Shown piece by piece: positions 47,795-56,743 of a stretch of DNA of 64,000 nt (position 1 is its first letter; each line of letters begins with the position of its first letter). The position numbers were made by a program, and so were the translations under genes. Source of the DNA: Archangium sp. (GTDB taxonomy: Bacteria; Myxococcota; Myxococcia; Myxococcales; Myxococcaceae); assembly GCA_022843845.1 (NCBI GenBank), contig JALHMW010000011.1, positions 62,001 through 126,000 on the forward strand, given 5' to 3'. The notes under the pieces are model-generated. The model worked only from the letters and a program-made list of their open reading frames with translations. It had not been told where the DNA came from and did not search any database.

Positions 47795-48528
47795 GCGGGA
47801 CGCCGGGCGACCAGCAACCCTTCGACGTTCCCTGCGGGGCCTGGCACCGGGCAGTCCATCACGCCGACCACCGAGAGCCCCTGCTCGCGCACGAAGCGCT
47901 CGATCGCGTCGATGGAGCCTCGGCGCGCTGGCTCGTCACGCACCACTCCCCCTTTCTCGATCTGCGCGGGGCCCACCTCGAACTGCGGTTTCACGAGGGC
48001 GATCAGCACGCCGCCTGGCCCGAGGCGCGGCAACACGCCCGGGAGCACGAGCTTGAGGGAGATGAAGCTGACGTCGATCACCATCACGCTCACCAGCTCG
48101 GGCAGCTCGTCGTCGGTGAGGTGGCGAGCGTTGACGCGCTCACGGCTGATGACTCGGGCGTCCTTGCGGAGCTTCTCGTGCAGCTGGCCGTAGCCGACGT
48201 CGATCGCGTGCACACGAATCGCGCCCCTCTGGAGCAGACAGTCGGTGAAGCCTCCCGTGCTCGCGCCGATGTCGGCGCAGATCGCACCCGTCACGTCGAC
48301 CTCGAAACGATCGAGCGCGGCCTGGAGCTTGAGCCCGCCGCGCGAGACGAACGGCAGCACCTCGCCCTTGAGCCGCAGCTCTGCCTCGACGGAGACCCGC
48401 GTTCCCGGCTTGTCGACGCGCTGATCGTCCACCACGACCTGGCCCGCGAGGATCAGCGCCTGGGCCCGCGTCCGGCTCTCGGCGAGGCCACGCTCGACGA
48501 CGAGCACATCGAGGCGCTCCTTCTTCAT
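47782..48528 (-). CDS. tlyA: TlyA-family rRNA 2'-O-methyltransferase
   Basis: The 248-residue enzyme starts at the ATG at 48528, overlapping the dxs stop (ATGA). The N-terminal S4 RNA-binding domain (RLDVLVVERGLAESRTRAQ) and the FtsJ-like methyltransferase with SAM site ADIGASTGGFTDCLLQRGA are clear. Catalytic Lys-Asp-Lys positions are seen in KLQAAL, DVSFISL and LVKPQFE. TlyA methylates 16S and 23S rRNA riboses; a hemolysin label is historical. In many bacteria the gene follows dxs in an xseA-xseB-ispA-dxs-tlyA unit, as here. NAD kinase, which often follows, is not present. Confidence 0.93.
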   Translation of the reverse strand: MKKERLDVLVVERGLAESRTRAQALILAGQVVVDDQRVDKPGTRVSVEAELRLKGEVLPFVSRGGLKLQAALDRFEVDVTGAICADIGASTGGFTDCLLQRGAIRVHAIDVGYGQLHEKLRKDARVISRERVNARHLTDDELPELVSVMVIDVSFISLKLVLPGVLPRLGPGGVLIALVKPQFEVGPAQIEKGGVVRDEPARRGSIDAIERFVREQGLSVVGVMDCPVPGPAGNVEGLLVARRPAQGR

Positions 48529-50261
48529 GGCGCGCCCTGCGACACGAGCGCGTGGCCCGCCTCGCGCAGCCCGTCTGCATGCAGGCCCAGCGCACGCCGT
48601 TGCGCGTTGGCTTCGCCGTGCTTCACGAACGCATCGGCAGGCAGCCCGACGACGCTCACTCGTGGCGACAGCCCTTCCTCCGCGAGCACCTCGAGCACCG
48701 CGTCGCCGAGGCCTCCACGCGGCGACGCCTCTTCGACGACCACCAACGCCCCGCTGTTCGCTGCCTCGCGGAGCAGCGCCCGATCGAGCCGCGCGACATC
48801 GCCTGCGTCGAGCACGCCCCACGAGAGCCCCTGGGCCGCCTCCACCGCCTGGAGGCCGAGCACACCCGACGTCACGAAGACCAGCGACGGCTGTGGGGGG
48901 CGCGCCAACCATCGGCTCGCAGGAGCCGGGACGAGCCCGCCTGGACGCGGCCCTGTGATCACGCCTCGGGGAAACCGAATCGCGGCGGGGCCCGTGCGCT
49001 GCAGAGACCAGTCGAGCAGCTCACCGAGATCCTCGAGGTAGACCGGCGCGGCGATAGCGAGCCCGGGTAATGGACGCAGGAACGACACGTCGAAAGCGCC
49101 CTGATGGGTCGCGCCGTCAGCGCCGACGAGGCCGGCGCGATCGATCGCGAAGACCACCGGAAGCCCGGGCAGCACGACGTCGTGAACGACCTGATCGTAC
49201 GCGCGCTGCAAGAACGTCGAATAGATGCACACCACGGGTCGCGCGCCTGCCTTCGCGAGTCCGGCCGCGAACGTGACGGCGTGCTGCTCGGCGATGCCCA
49301 CGTCGAAGACGCGCTCCGGGAACCGGGCCTGGAGCGCCGTGAGCGAGCTGCCCTCCACCATCGCCGGGGTCACCACCACGACCTTCGGATCGATCGCCAG
49401 CCGCGCTTCGAGCAGCCGGGCGAACGCGTCAGACCACGTCGTCTTTCCGGGCCTCGCGCGCACGAGCTTGCCGTCACGGAGCTCGTACGGGCCCATGGCG
49501 TGCCCACGCGTGCGAAGGTCGGCCTCGGCCGGCGCGAACCCCCTGCCCTTCTCGGTGCGCGCGTGCACGACGACGGGCTTCGACGACGCCTTCGCCTCGC
49601 GCAAGACGTCGATCAGGTGGTGCACGTCGTGGCCGTCGATCGGACCGACGTAGACGAAGCCCAGGGACTCGAAGAAGCGGCGCGCGTCGCGCTCGAGCAG
49701 GCGGGCGACCGCGCCCACGTTCTGCGAGATGCTCATGCCGTTGTCGTTGATGACGATGGTGAGGCCGCGCGAGGCCACCGAGGCGTGGTTGAGCCCCTCG
49801 AACGAGAGCCCACCGGTCAGCGCGCCATCACCGACGATCGCGACGACCTGCCCGGGCGCGTTCGTCACGCGCAGCCCCTCGACGAGCCCGACCGCGACCG
49901 AGATCGCCGTGCAGGCATGGCCCGCCCCGAAGGCATCGTGCGCGCTCTCGGCGGGGTCGAGGAATGGGGCCACGCCGCCCGCCTGACGCAGCGTCGAGAG
50001 CTGCGCTCGTCGGCCGGTCAGGAGCTTGTGTGCGTAGGCCTGATGGCCGACGTCGAAGACGAGGCGATCGACGGGGCTGTGGAACACCCGATGGAGCGCG
50101 ACGATCAGCTCGACCGTCCCCAGCGACGCGCCGAGATGGCCACCGACGCGGCCGCACACCTCGACGATCGCTTCGCGAACCTCGGCGCACAGCGGCACCA
50201 GCGACTCGGGCGGGAGCGCGCGCACGTCAGCGGGAGAGGTGATGCGCTCCAACACGCTCAA
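48525..50261 (-). CDS. dxs: 1-deoxy-D-xylulose-5-phosphate synthase
   Basis: The 578-residue enzyme should make DXP from pyruvate and glyceraldehyde-3-phosphate in the MEP isoprenoid pathway. Thiamine-diphosphate motifs include GDGALTGGLSFEGLNHA and NDNGMSISQNVG, and GGHLGASLGTVEL covers the first catalytic His region. The second half has the pyrimidine-binding domain (VDIGIAEQHAVTFAAGLA-like: DVGIAEQHAVTF) and a C-terminal transketolase domain. It is about 40 residues shorter than the E. coli protein. It overlaps ispA by four bases. Confidence 0.95.
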   Translation of the reverse strand: MSVLERITSPADVRALPPESLVPLCAEVREAIVEVCGRVGGHLGASLGTVELIVALHRVFHSPVDRLVFDVGHQAYAHKLLTGRRAQLSTLRQAGGVAPFLDPAESAHDAFGAGHACTAISVAVGLVEGLRVTNAPGQVVAIVGDGALTGGLSFEGLNHASVASRGLTIVINDNGMSISQNVGAVARLLERDARRFFESLGFVYVGPIDGHDVHHLIDVLREAKASSKPVVVHARTEKGRGFAPAEADLRTRGHAMGPYELRDGKLVRARPGKTTWSDAFARLLEARLAIDPKVVVVTPAMVEGSSLTALQARFPERVFDVGIAEQHAVTFAAGLAKAGARPVVCIYSTFLQRAYDQVVHDVVLPGLPVVFAIDRAGLVGADGATHQGAFDVSFLRPLPGLAIAAPVYLEDLGELLDWSLQRTGPAAIRFPRGVITGPRPGGLVPAPASRWLARPPQPSLVFVTSGVLGLQAVEAAQGLSWGVLDAGDVARLDRALLREAANSGALVVVEEASPRGGLGDAVLEVLAEEGLSPRVSVVGLPADAFVKHGEANAQRRALGLHADGLREAGHALVSQGAP

Positions 50262-51145
50262 CGCGTGCGCTCCACGGAGTACTCGGCGAGCGCCGCGAGC
50301 GGCCCGGCGATGGGCTCGACGACGCGCACCGAGTCCTTCGCGCGCGCCACCAACTCATGCGCCAGCTGCCGCGACGCTTCGAGGCCGACCACAGCGGGGA
50401 ACGTGAACCGGCCAGCCGCCGCGTCAGCGCCTGCGGGCTTCCCCAGCGCGTCGGCTGAGCTGGTGGCATCGAGGACGTCGTCGGCGATCTGAAACGCGAG
50501 GCCCAGATCCTCCCCGTAGCGCTCCGCCGCCTCGAGCGCCGCGGCCGAACCACCCGCCGCCAGCACGCCGAGACGACACGCCGCCTTGATCAGCGCGCCG
50601 GTCTTCATGCGGTGGAGCCGCACCAGGTAGTCCTTCGTCGCGGCCCGATCGTCGGCGATGTCGAGCACCTGCCCACCCACCATGCCGCCCGCACCTGCCG
50701 CCAGCGCGAGGGTGGCCGTCATTCGGGCCCGCGCCGTCGACTCAGCGTCAGGGCCGCTCGACAAGATCGAGAAGGCGTCGGTCGACAACGCGTCGCCCGC
50801 GAGAATGGCCAGCGCCTCGCCGTACACCTTGTGGTTCGTCGGCCGGCCGCGGCGCAGATCGTCGTCGTCCATCGACGGCAGATCGTCGTGGATCAACGAG
50901 TAGGTGTGAATGCACTCGACCGCGCAGGCCCCGTCTTCGGCCATTGTGCCGCCGCCTCCGAGCGCGTCAGCGAAGGCGAGACAGAGCACCGGCCGCAGCC
51001 GCTTCCCGCCGTCGAGCAGGGAGTACCGCATCGATTCGGCGAGCCGCTCGGGAGTCCGCAGCGCGATCACCTGCATGCGATCGGCGAGGAGCCGCTCCAC
51101 GCGAGCCTGGGCGGTGGGGAGCCACGAAGACAGATCGAAGGTCAT
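50258..51145 (-). CDS. ispA: Farnesyl/geranyl(geranyl) diphosphate synthase
   Basis: The 295-residue enzyme starts at the ATG at 51145 with GAGG about 8 bases upstream. It carries the two Asp-rich motifs of trans-prenyltransferases: LIHDDLPSMDDDDLRRG and FQIADDVLD. Other typical segments are GGKRLRPVLCLAF and GEALAILAGDAL. Chain length is probably C15, judging by the ispA-type DDLPSMD context, though this is not certain. It follows xseB by 13 bases and overlaps dxs. Confidence 0.93.
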   Translation of the reverse strand: MTFDLSSWLPTAQARVERLLADRMQVIALRTPERLAESMRYSLLDGGKRLRPVLCLAFADALGGGGTMAEDGACAVECIHTYSLIHDDLPSMDDDDLRRGRPTNHKVYGEALAILAGDALSTDAFSILSSGPDAESTARARMTATLALAAGAGGMVGGQVLDIADDRAATKDYLVRLHRMKTGALIKAACRLGVLAAGGSAAALEAAERYGEDLGLAFQIADDVLDATSSADALGKPAGADAAAGRFTFPAVVGLEASRQLAHELVARAKDSVRVVEPIAGPLAALAEYSVERTR

Positions 51146-51158
51146 GGGCGCCTCGTGT

Positions 51159-51494
51159 TCAGAACGGCACGTCGTCGTCATCGGCGGCTGGCGCCAGCTT
51201 CTTTGGAGGTGCCGGTGCTGGGGGCGCGCGGGTCGCAGCGGTCGAGGGCGCTACGGGCAGCTCCTTCACCTCGATCGGCGCGGTGCGGCCATCTTCCGAG
51301 AGCAGCTGCTCGATGCGCTTCTCGGCGTCGGTCAGCAGGCCTTCACCCTGTTTGACGAGGTTGATGCCCTCGGCGAAGCGCTCGAGCGAGTCCTCCAGCG
51401 ACAGCTCGCCACCCTCGAGCGACTCGACGATCGCCTCGAGGCGTTTGACGACCTCGTCGTATTGCACCTTGCCGCCCGTCGCCGTCTTCGCCAC
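51159..51494 (-). CDS. xseB: Exonuclease VII small subunit with long tail and SSB-like tip
   Basis: The 111-residue protein has the standard XseB helices in its first 70 residues (RLEAIVESLEGGELSLEDSLE and GLLTDAEKRIEQLL). It then has an added Pro/Ala-rich tail ending DDDDVPF. Ordinary XseB stops soon after the helices. The final seven residues look like the acidic SSB C-terminal tip (consensus near DDDIPF) that docks repair enzymes. It is encoded 3 bases after xseA. Confidence 0.92.
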   Translation of the reverse strand: MAKTATGGKVQYDEVVKRLEAIVESLEGGELSLEDSLERFAEGINLVKQGEGLLTDAEKRIEQLLSEDGRTAPIEVKELPVAPSTAATRAPPAPAPPKKLAPAADDDDVPF

Positions 51495-51497
51495 GTG

Positions 51498-53261
51498 TCA
51501 CCCCTCGTCCTTGCCGTCGGCGCGAGACTCGACGCGCACGGCCAGCGAATCGCCCTGATCGAGGCGCACGGTCAACAGATCTCCGCGCTCGACGTCGGCC
51601 GCGCGGCGCACCACGACGCCCTCACGCGCGACGATCGCATAGCCGCGGCCGAGCACCTTGAGGGGACTCAAGGCGTCGAGCCGGGCGCTCAAGGCCGCGA
51701 GGCTCCGGCGCTCCTGCTCGAGACGACGGCGGACGGCCAGCGGCAGCGCGGTGGCGGCAGACTCCACGCGGCGCCTGGCCTCGCGCACGTGGGGCCGCGG
51801 GCTGGTGCGCTCGATCGACAGCCGAAGGCGCGCGAGCCGGGCGCGCTCGTCACGCAGCCGGCGGGTCAGCGAGGTTCGAACACGCGCAGTGAGGGCCGCG
51901 AAGGCGGTGCGACGCTCGGCGACCCGGGTCTGTGGCCGGAGCCGGGCGAGGCGAGCTTCGATCTCGGCGAGGGCGCGCTGACGACTGCGTACGCCACGCT
52001 CGTGAGCGCGGCGCATCTGCTCGCCGAGCTCCGAGAGCCTCAGGCGTCGCGAGGTGAGCTGACGGCGCGGGTCGCCCAGCGTTCCCCGCGCGGCCTGCAG
52101 CTCGTGCCGGGCCTCGAGCACCCGACGCTCGACGGCCTGGGTGAGCCGGCGTCGGGTGGTGCGCAGGCGGTGCAGCACGTCGGCGACGACCGGCACCACG
52201 GCCTCCGCAGCCGCGCTCGGCGTCGGAGCGCGGAAGTCGGCGACCAGATCCGACAGCGTGAGATCGGTCTCATGGCCGATCGCCGAGACCACCGGCACCG
52301 GGCTGTTGAAGATCGCGCGAACCACCCGCTCTTCGTTGAAGGTCCACAGATCCTCCACCGAGCCGCCACCGCGAGTGACGACGATGACGTCGACATCGGT
52401 GCGAGCGAGCCACCGAATCCCACGCGCGACCTCGACGGCCGCGTCGTCGCCCTGCACACGGGCATTGCAGAAGAGCACCGACACGCCGGGGTGGCGGCGA
52501 TGCAGCACCTTCAGGAAGTCGCGCCACGCAGCGCCTGAGGAGCTCGTCACCACGCCGATGCGCCGCGGCAGCGATGGGAGGGGACGCCTGGGTTTGATGC
52601 GCCCTTCGCCGATCAACCCCTCCTTCACCAACTTCGCCTTGAGCTGCTCGAACGCCAGGGCCATCGCCCCGACGCCTTCAGGCTCGACCTTCTGCGCGAT
52701 CAGGCTGTAGCGGCCCTGCACCTCGTAGATGTTGAGGGCGCCTTCGATGAGCAGCGACAGGCCATCACGGAGCTGGAACCGAAGCGTTCGCGCGAGGGTC
52801 TGCCAGACGCGGATGTCGAGCTGCGCGCCGGCGTCCTTGATGGCGAAGTACAGATGGCCACGGGCGTTGGGCCCGCGAAAGCCAGTCACCTCGCCGCGCA
52901 CGATGAGGCGTGAGAAGCGCGGCTCCATCGTCTCTTTGAGCTGATACGTCAGCTCCGAGACGGTGAGGACCTTCGGCGAAGAGGCCTCCGCGACCGGCTT
53001 CCGCCACGCGGGGACTGACGGGGGTTCGACGGCCGGGGCACCAGGGTTGGCAGGTCGAGCCGCGACCGGCGGAGCGGCACGTGGCGGCGACTGGTCGAGC
53101 GTAGGGACTGACGCGCGCTCCACGACGCCCAGAGGCCGTGGCGCAAGTGGCGGTGCGACCTCAGGCCTCGCCGGTCGCGCAGCAACTGACGGAGCGGCAC
53201 GTGACGGCGGCTCGTCCGGTGCGGGACCGGGCGGCGCACCAAAGAGATCGGCCTGCTTCAT
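51498..53261 (-). CDS. xseA: Exonuclease VII large subunit with Pro-rich, clamp-motif N-terminus
   Basis: The 587-residue protein has an unusual N-terminus of about 90 Pro/Ala-rich residues that starts MKQADLFG. The OB-fold follows (RGEVTGFRGPNARGHLYFAI), then the nuclease core with TRGGGSVEDLWTFNEE and SAIGHETDLTLSDLVADFRAPTPSAAAE-type segments. Long Arg-rich coiled coils and the C-terminal LSPLKVLGRGYAI come last. Exonuclease VII degrades single-stranded DNA from both ends. QADLF at residues 3-7 matches the beta-clamp pentapeptide pattern. The gene overlaps the FHA-TPR gene upstream by four bases. Confidence 0.94.
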   Translation of the reverse strand: MKQADLFGAPPGPAPDEPPSRAAPSVAARPARPEVAPPLAPRPLGVVERASVPTLDQSPPRAAPPVAARPANPGAPAVEPPSVPAWRKPVAEASSPKVLTVSELTYQLKETMEPRFSRLIVRGEVTGFRGPNARGHLYFAIKDAGAQLDIRVWQTLARTLRFQLRDGLSLLIEGALNIYEVQGRYSLIAQKVEPEGVGAMALAFEQLKAKLVKEGLIGEGRIKPRRPLPSLPRRIGVVTSSSGAAWRDFLKVLHRRHPGVSVLFCNARVQGDDAAVEVARGIRWLARTDVDVIVVTRGGGSVEDLWTFNEERVVRAIFNSPVPVVSAIGHETDLTLSDLVADFRAPTPSAAAEAVVPVVADVLHRLRTTRRRLTQAVERRVLEARHELQAARGTLGDPRRQLTSRRLRLSELGEQMRRAHERGVRSRQRALAEIEARLARLRPQTRVAERRTAFAALTARVRTSLTRRLRDERARLARLRLSIERTSPRPHVREARRRVESAATALPLAVRRRLEQERRSLAALSARLDALSPLKVLGRGYAIVAREGVVVRRAADVERGDLLTVRLDQGDSLAVRVESRADGKDEG

Positions 53262-54973
53262 TGCCGCTGCAGTTCCTCGAGCCGCGACTTCGCCTTCTCG
53301 TGATCGGTGTCGCCCGGCGGCGTCATCATGATCACGTCCTTGAAGAGGCGCCCGGCTTCATCGGGGCTGGTCTCGCGCAGCTGATAGCCGCGCAGGTAGA
53401 TGTCGTGCGCCTGCGAGCGGGCCTCCTGGATGATGGCGTTCGCGCCGGGGTGGCCGGGGTCGACCTCGAGCACCGTCTGCGCCTTCTGAATCGCGGTCAC
53501 CCAGTTGCGCACCGTCTTCGCGTTCGAGGCTTCTTTGTAGAAGACGGTCGCGAGGCGGGTGCGGAGCTGCTTGGAGAGATCGCTCGAGTTGCCGCCGGCG
53601 ATCTTCTTGTCCAGCACGTAGAGGTTCTTGAGCTCGACCGACGACAGGTTCTCGAGGTTCTTGTTCCTGGCGTCGAACTCCTTGATCTGCGACTCGAGCG
53701 CCCGGCACTGGGCGTTCTTCGCCGCACAGGCCTGCGCCAGCGACATCGCGCCCGACTGATCGCCGTTGCGGAAGCGCTGCATCACCTCGAGGTGCGGCGT
53801 CTCGGGGATGGGCGGCGGCAGGTTCGGGTTCTTGATGCGGTTGATGTTGTCTTCCGACTGCCGCTTGATGTCCGGGGCTTCACGATCTTCGGGCCGCGCA
53901 GCGAGCACGTCTTCTGCCATCGCCTTGACCTGCTCCATCGCGGCGAGATCGCGCGGGCTGGCGGACAGGCGCTTGCGGGCGTCGACGACCTTCTCGCCCA
54001 GCTTCACCTCGAGCTGCTCCTTCAGCTCGTTCTCGCGCTTCTCCATCATCGTGTTCTTGATCCGGGCGAGTGCCGCAGCCGCCCTGGCGAGCTGGTCGGC
54101 CTTCAAGGCCGCCTGAGCTTCGTCGAGGGCCTGCTCGTTGGGGATCTCGGTGTTCGCGCGCTCGAGGTAGGTGGCGATCGACTTCGACGAGAAGTTCGGC
54201 GCGAACTCGACGATCTGCTCGAGGCGCGCTTTGGCTTCGACCCACTTCCCGTCCTTGGTGAGGTTCTTCGCTTCCTGGAAGGCGGTGGTCAGCTCGGCTT
54301 CCTGCGCCTGCTGGGCCCTCAGGATCTCGATGCGCGCCTTCTCCTGCTTCTGCGCAATGGCGCGGTAGCCGACGCCAAGCGCCATCAGCACGGCGAGGCT
54401 GGTGCCAGCGACGATCAACAGGCGGCGGCGCTTCTTCGCAGCGACGGCAGGATCATCTGAGTTGCGCGACGTGCGCACGGGGCGGGCACGGGCTCCAGGC
54501 GCAGGGGCTCCGGTGCGAGCGGTTCGAACCGGCGGGCGACGAGGCGACGCAGCCAGCGCATCACCCTGCCCGGCCGAACCGTCGGCGAACTCAAACTCAC
54601 TGTCACCGAGCGTGATGACGTCACCAGGAGCGAGGGGCTGCTCCTCGGAGATCTGCTCACCGTTGACGATGGTGCCGTTGCCCGAGCCGAGATCCGACAC
54701 CGCCCAGCCATCGGCCGTCTTGCGAACGAGCGCGTGTTTGCGGCTGACCGAGGTGTCGGGCACCGAGACGGTGGCGTCGGCCGCGCGGCCGATCGTCACC
54801 TCGTCACCCGAGAGCAGGAACTCCTGACCCGAGGCCGGGCCCGCGGAACAGACGAGCTTCGCGGACGGCCGAGCAGCAGGCGACACACCGGTGCGCCGAG
54901 GGCGCGTACCCGCTGCGGGCTGTTGGCCGGTGGCTCGGGCTCGTGCTGGTGGGTTCTTCGACCGAGGGGGCAT
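53258..54973 (-). CDS. FHA-domain membrane protein with TPR-like periplasmic region
   Basis: The 571-residue protein starts at the ATG at 54973 after AGGAAA. An Arg/Pro-rich leader precedes an FHA domain (about 55-125) with VTIGRAADATVSVPDTSVSRKHALV-type residues, where R, S and H define the phosphothreonine pocket. A membrane helix (about 185-210) and a long helical domain of TPR-like repeats (for example DGKWVEAKARLEQIVEFAP) follow. It sits between tadC and xseA in one run, suggesting that it regulates or scaffolds the Tad machinery through phosphothreonine binding. Confidence 0.85.
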   Translation of the reverse strand: MPPRSKNPPARARATGQQPAAGTRPRRTGVSPAARPSAKLVCSAGPASGQEFLLSGDEVTIGRAADATVSVPDTSVSRKHALVRKTADGWAVSDLGSGNGTIVNGEQISEEQPLAPGDVITLGDSEFEFADGSAGQGDALAASPRRPPVRTARTGAPAPGARARPVRTSRNSDDPAVAAKKRRRLLIVAGTSLAVLMALGVGYRAIAQKQEKARIEILRAQQAQEAELTTAFQEAKNLTKDGKWVEAKARLEQIVEFAPNFSSKSIATYLERANTEIPNEQALDEAQAALKADQLARAAAALARIKNTMMEKRENELKEQLEVKLGEKVVDARKRLSASPRDLAAMEQVKAMAEDVLAARPEDREAPDIKRQSEDNINRIKNPNLPPPIPETPHLEVMQRFRNGDQSGAMSLAQACAAKNAQCRALESQIKEFDARNKNLENLSSVELKNLYVLDKKIAGGNSSDLSKQLRTRLATVFYKEASNAKTVRNWVTAIQKAQTVLEVDPGHPGANAIIQEARSQAHDIYLRGYQLRETSPDEAGRLFKDVIMMTPPGDTDHEKAKSRLEELQRQ

Positions 54974-54986
54974 CGACGACTGTTTC

Positions 54987-55877
54987 CTAGGTTCCTGCCG
55001 CATTGTTGAACACGAAGGCGAAGACGATGGGTCCGAAGAGCACCATGAACACCGTCGGGAAAATGCACGCGATCAGCGGGAAGAGCATCTTCACCGGGGC
55101 TTCGTTGGCCAGCTTCTCGGCGCGCTGCGTGCGCTCGATGCGCAGCTGGGTCGACTGAATGCGGAGCACCTTGCCGAGGCTGGTGCCCATCTTGTCGGCC
55201 TGGATGAGCGCGGTGACGAACTGGGTCAGGGCCGGCAGATCGACGCGGAGGATCATCGACTTCAGCGCCTCTTCACGCGTCTTGCCCATCTTCAGCTGCT
55301 TGAGCACGAGGTTGAGCTCGTCACGCAGTGGGCCGTGCTTGCCCTTCTCGACGACCTTCGCGAGCGCCGCGGTGAAGTCGAGGCCTGCTTCGACCGACAG
55401 CGTGAGCAGGTCGAGGTTGAACGGCAGCGCGCGGCTGATGGCGAGGTGGCGCTTGGTGACTTTGTCGTTGATCCAGATGATCGGGTAGAAGATGCCGATC
55501 AACGCGCCGACCAGCGACCAGAGCAGGTTCAGGTTGAAGAAGTTGGCGATGACGAGCCCGAACAAGACGCCGACGACGAACCCGATCTCCTGGAACGCCA
55601 TGATGTCTTCTGGCTTCCAGTTGCTCGACTCGCCGGCCTTGATGAGGTTTCGCCCCATCTTCGATTCGTAGCCCGGCCACATGAAGCGTCGGTTCATGGT
55701 GCCCAGCTTGCGCACCGCGACGGCGCCTGCGCCCTGCACACCACCGGCAGACTCTTCCTGCACCTCGACCACGAACTGCTCGAGCATGTTCGCGTAGATG
55801 CTCATGGCGAACAGCGCGACCGCGGCGACCGTCAGCATCGAGGTCAGCACCATCAATATCGTCGTCAACGGATCCAT
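54987..55877 (-). CDS. tadC: TadC-like inner-membrane platform protein (T2SF domain)
   Basis: The 296-residue protein has an N-terminal helix, a soluble stretch and the T2SF/GspF-like domain (about 130-270) with RALPFNLDLLTLSVEAGLDFTAAL-type residues and three more membrane helices. TadC pairs with TadB to form the platform of Flp/Tad-type secretion machines. In M. xanthus related Tad-like proteins serve the contact-dependent (Kil) killing apparatus; whether this gene does so is not known. It lies 14 bases after tadB and 13 before the FHA gene. Confidence 0.88.
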   Translation of the reverse strand: MDPLTTILMVLTSMLTVAAVALFAMSIYANMLEQFVVEVQEESAGGVQGAGAVAVRKLGTMNRRFMWPGYESKMGRNLIKAGESSNWKPEDIMAFQEIGFVVGVLFGLVIANFFNLNLLWSLVGALIGIFYPIIWINDKVTKRHLAISRALPFNLDLLTLSVEAGLDFTAALAKVVEKGKHGPLRDELNLVLKQLKMGKTREEALKSMILRVDLPALTQFVTALIQADKMGTSLGKVLRIQSTQLRIERTQRAEKLANEAPVKMLFPLIACIFPTVFMVLFGPIVFAFVFNNAAGT

Positions 55878-55891
55878 GATCGGCCTTTGAC

Positions 55892-56737
55892 CTAGATGTC
55901 GATGTTGGTGATGCGGCGGATGATGATGACCCCGAGGATCTCCATCAGCATGATCGCGGCGACGAGCACGTAACCGAACCAGTGATCGAGCATCGGCTGC
56001 ATCAGGTCGGGCCGCATGTAGTTGAGCACCACCCCGAGGATGAGCGGCATCGCCGAGACGACCCAGCCCTGCAGCTTGCCTTGCGCGACGAGCGCCTCGA
56101 TCTTGCCCTCGAGCCGGAAGCGCTCACGAATGGTGGTCGAGAGCGTCTCGAACATCTCAGCCATGTTGCCGCCGAGCTGCCGCGAGATGTTGGTCGCCGT
56201 CGCCACCAGATCCATGTCGTCGCTGCCGACGCGCCGGGCCATGTTGTTGAGCGCCTCTTCCATCGGAACGCCGAGCTTCACTTCCTTCGTGAAGAGGCTG
56301 AACTCCTGCTGGAGCGGCGGGTAGCTGTCTTTGGCGATCTGCTCGGTCGCCTGCTGGAACGTGAGGCCGGCCTTGAACGCGTTGGCCATGGCCTGGAGCG
56401 CGTCGACGAGCTGGTGGTTGAACTTCTTGATCCGCTTCTTACGGTAGTGCTTCACCATGATCATCGGCAGGAAGAAGCCGAAGACGGTCGCGCCGACGCA
56501 GACCAGCGGGTTGATGACGAAGTACGAGAAGAGGCCCAGCAGCGCCATCGACGCCACGTTGAGCACCAGCATCTGGCGCGGGTCGATGAAGAGGAACATG
56601 TCCGACAAGTCGTTCATCGACTTGACGATGTAGCGCTCCTGGTACTGCTCGAACGCCTTCGACAAGACTCCCATCACCACCAGCAGGAGGAAGAAGACCG
56701 AGCCGGTGACGAGGAGTGCGACGAGTCCCTTGAGCAT
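55892..56737 (-). CDS. tadB: TadB-like inner-membrane platform protein (T2SF domain)
   Basis: The 281-residue protein has a first helix (LVALLVTGSVFFLLLVVMGVL), two central helices and a T2SF domain (about 120-245) with QLVDALQAMANAFKAGLTFQ-type residues, followed by a C-terminal helix. The usual N-terminal extension of TadB is short. It lies 6 bases after cpaB and 14 before tadC, giving the standard B-B-C order of Tad loci. The ATPase, secretin and prepilin genes are not in this window. Confidence 0.88.
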   Translation of the reverse strand: MLKGLVALLVTGSVFFLLLVVMGVLSKAFEQYQERYIVKSMNDLSDMFLFIDPRQMLVLNVASMALLGLFSYFVINPLVCVGATVFGFFLPMIMVKHYRKKRIKKFNHQLVDALQAMANAFKAGLTFQQATEQIAKDSYPPLQQEFSLFTKEVKLGVPMEEALNNMARRVGSDDMDLVATATNISRQLGGNMAEMFETLSTTIRERFRLEGKIEALVAQGKLQGWVVSAMPLILGVVLNYMRPDLMQPMLDHWFGYVLVAAIMLMEILGVIIIRRITNIDI

Positions 56738-56743
56738 GGCTCG

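Noticed and set aside
49104..50492. Long plus-strand frame opposite dxs and ispA
   Set aside because: It is compositionally Arg/Asp-rich with no recognisable motif, and the other strand is unmistakably coding.
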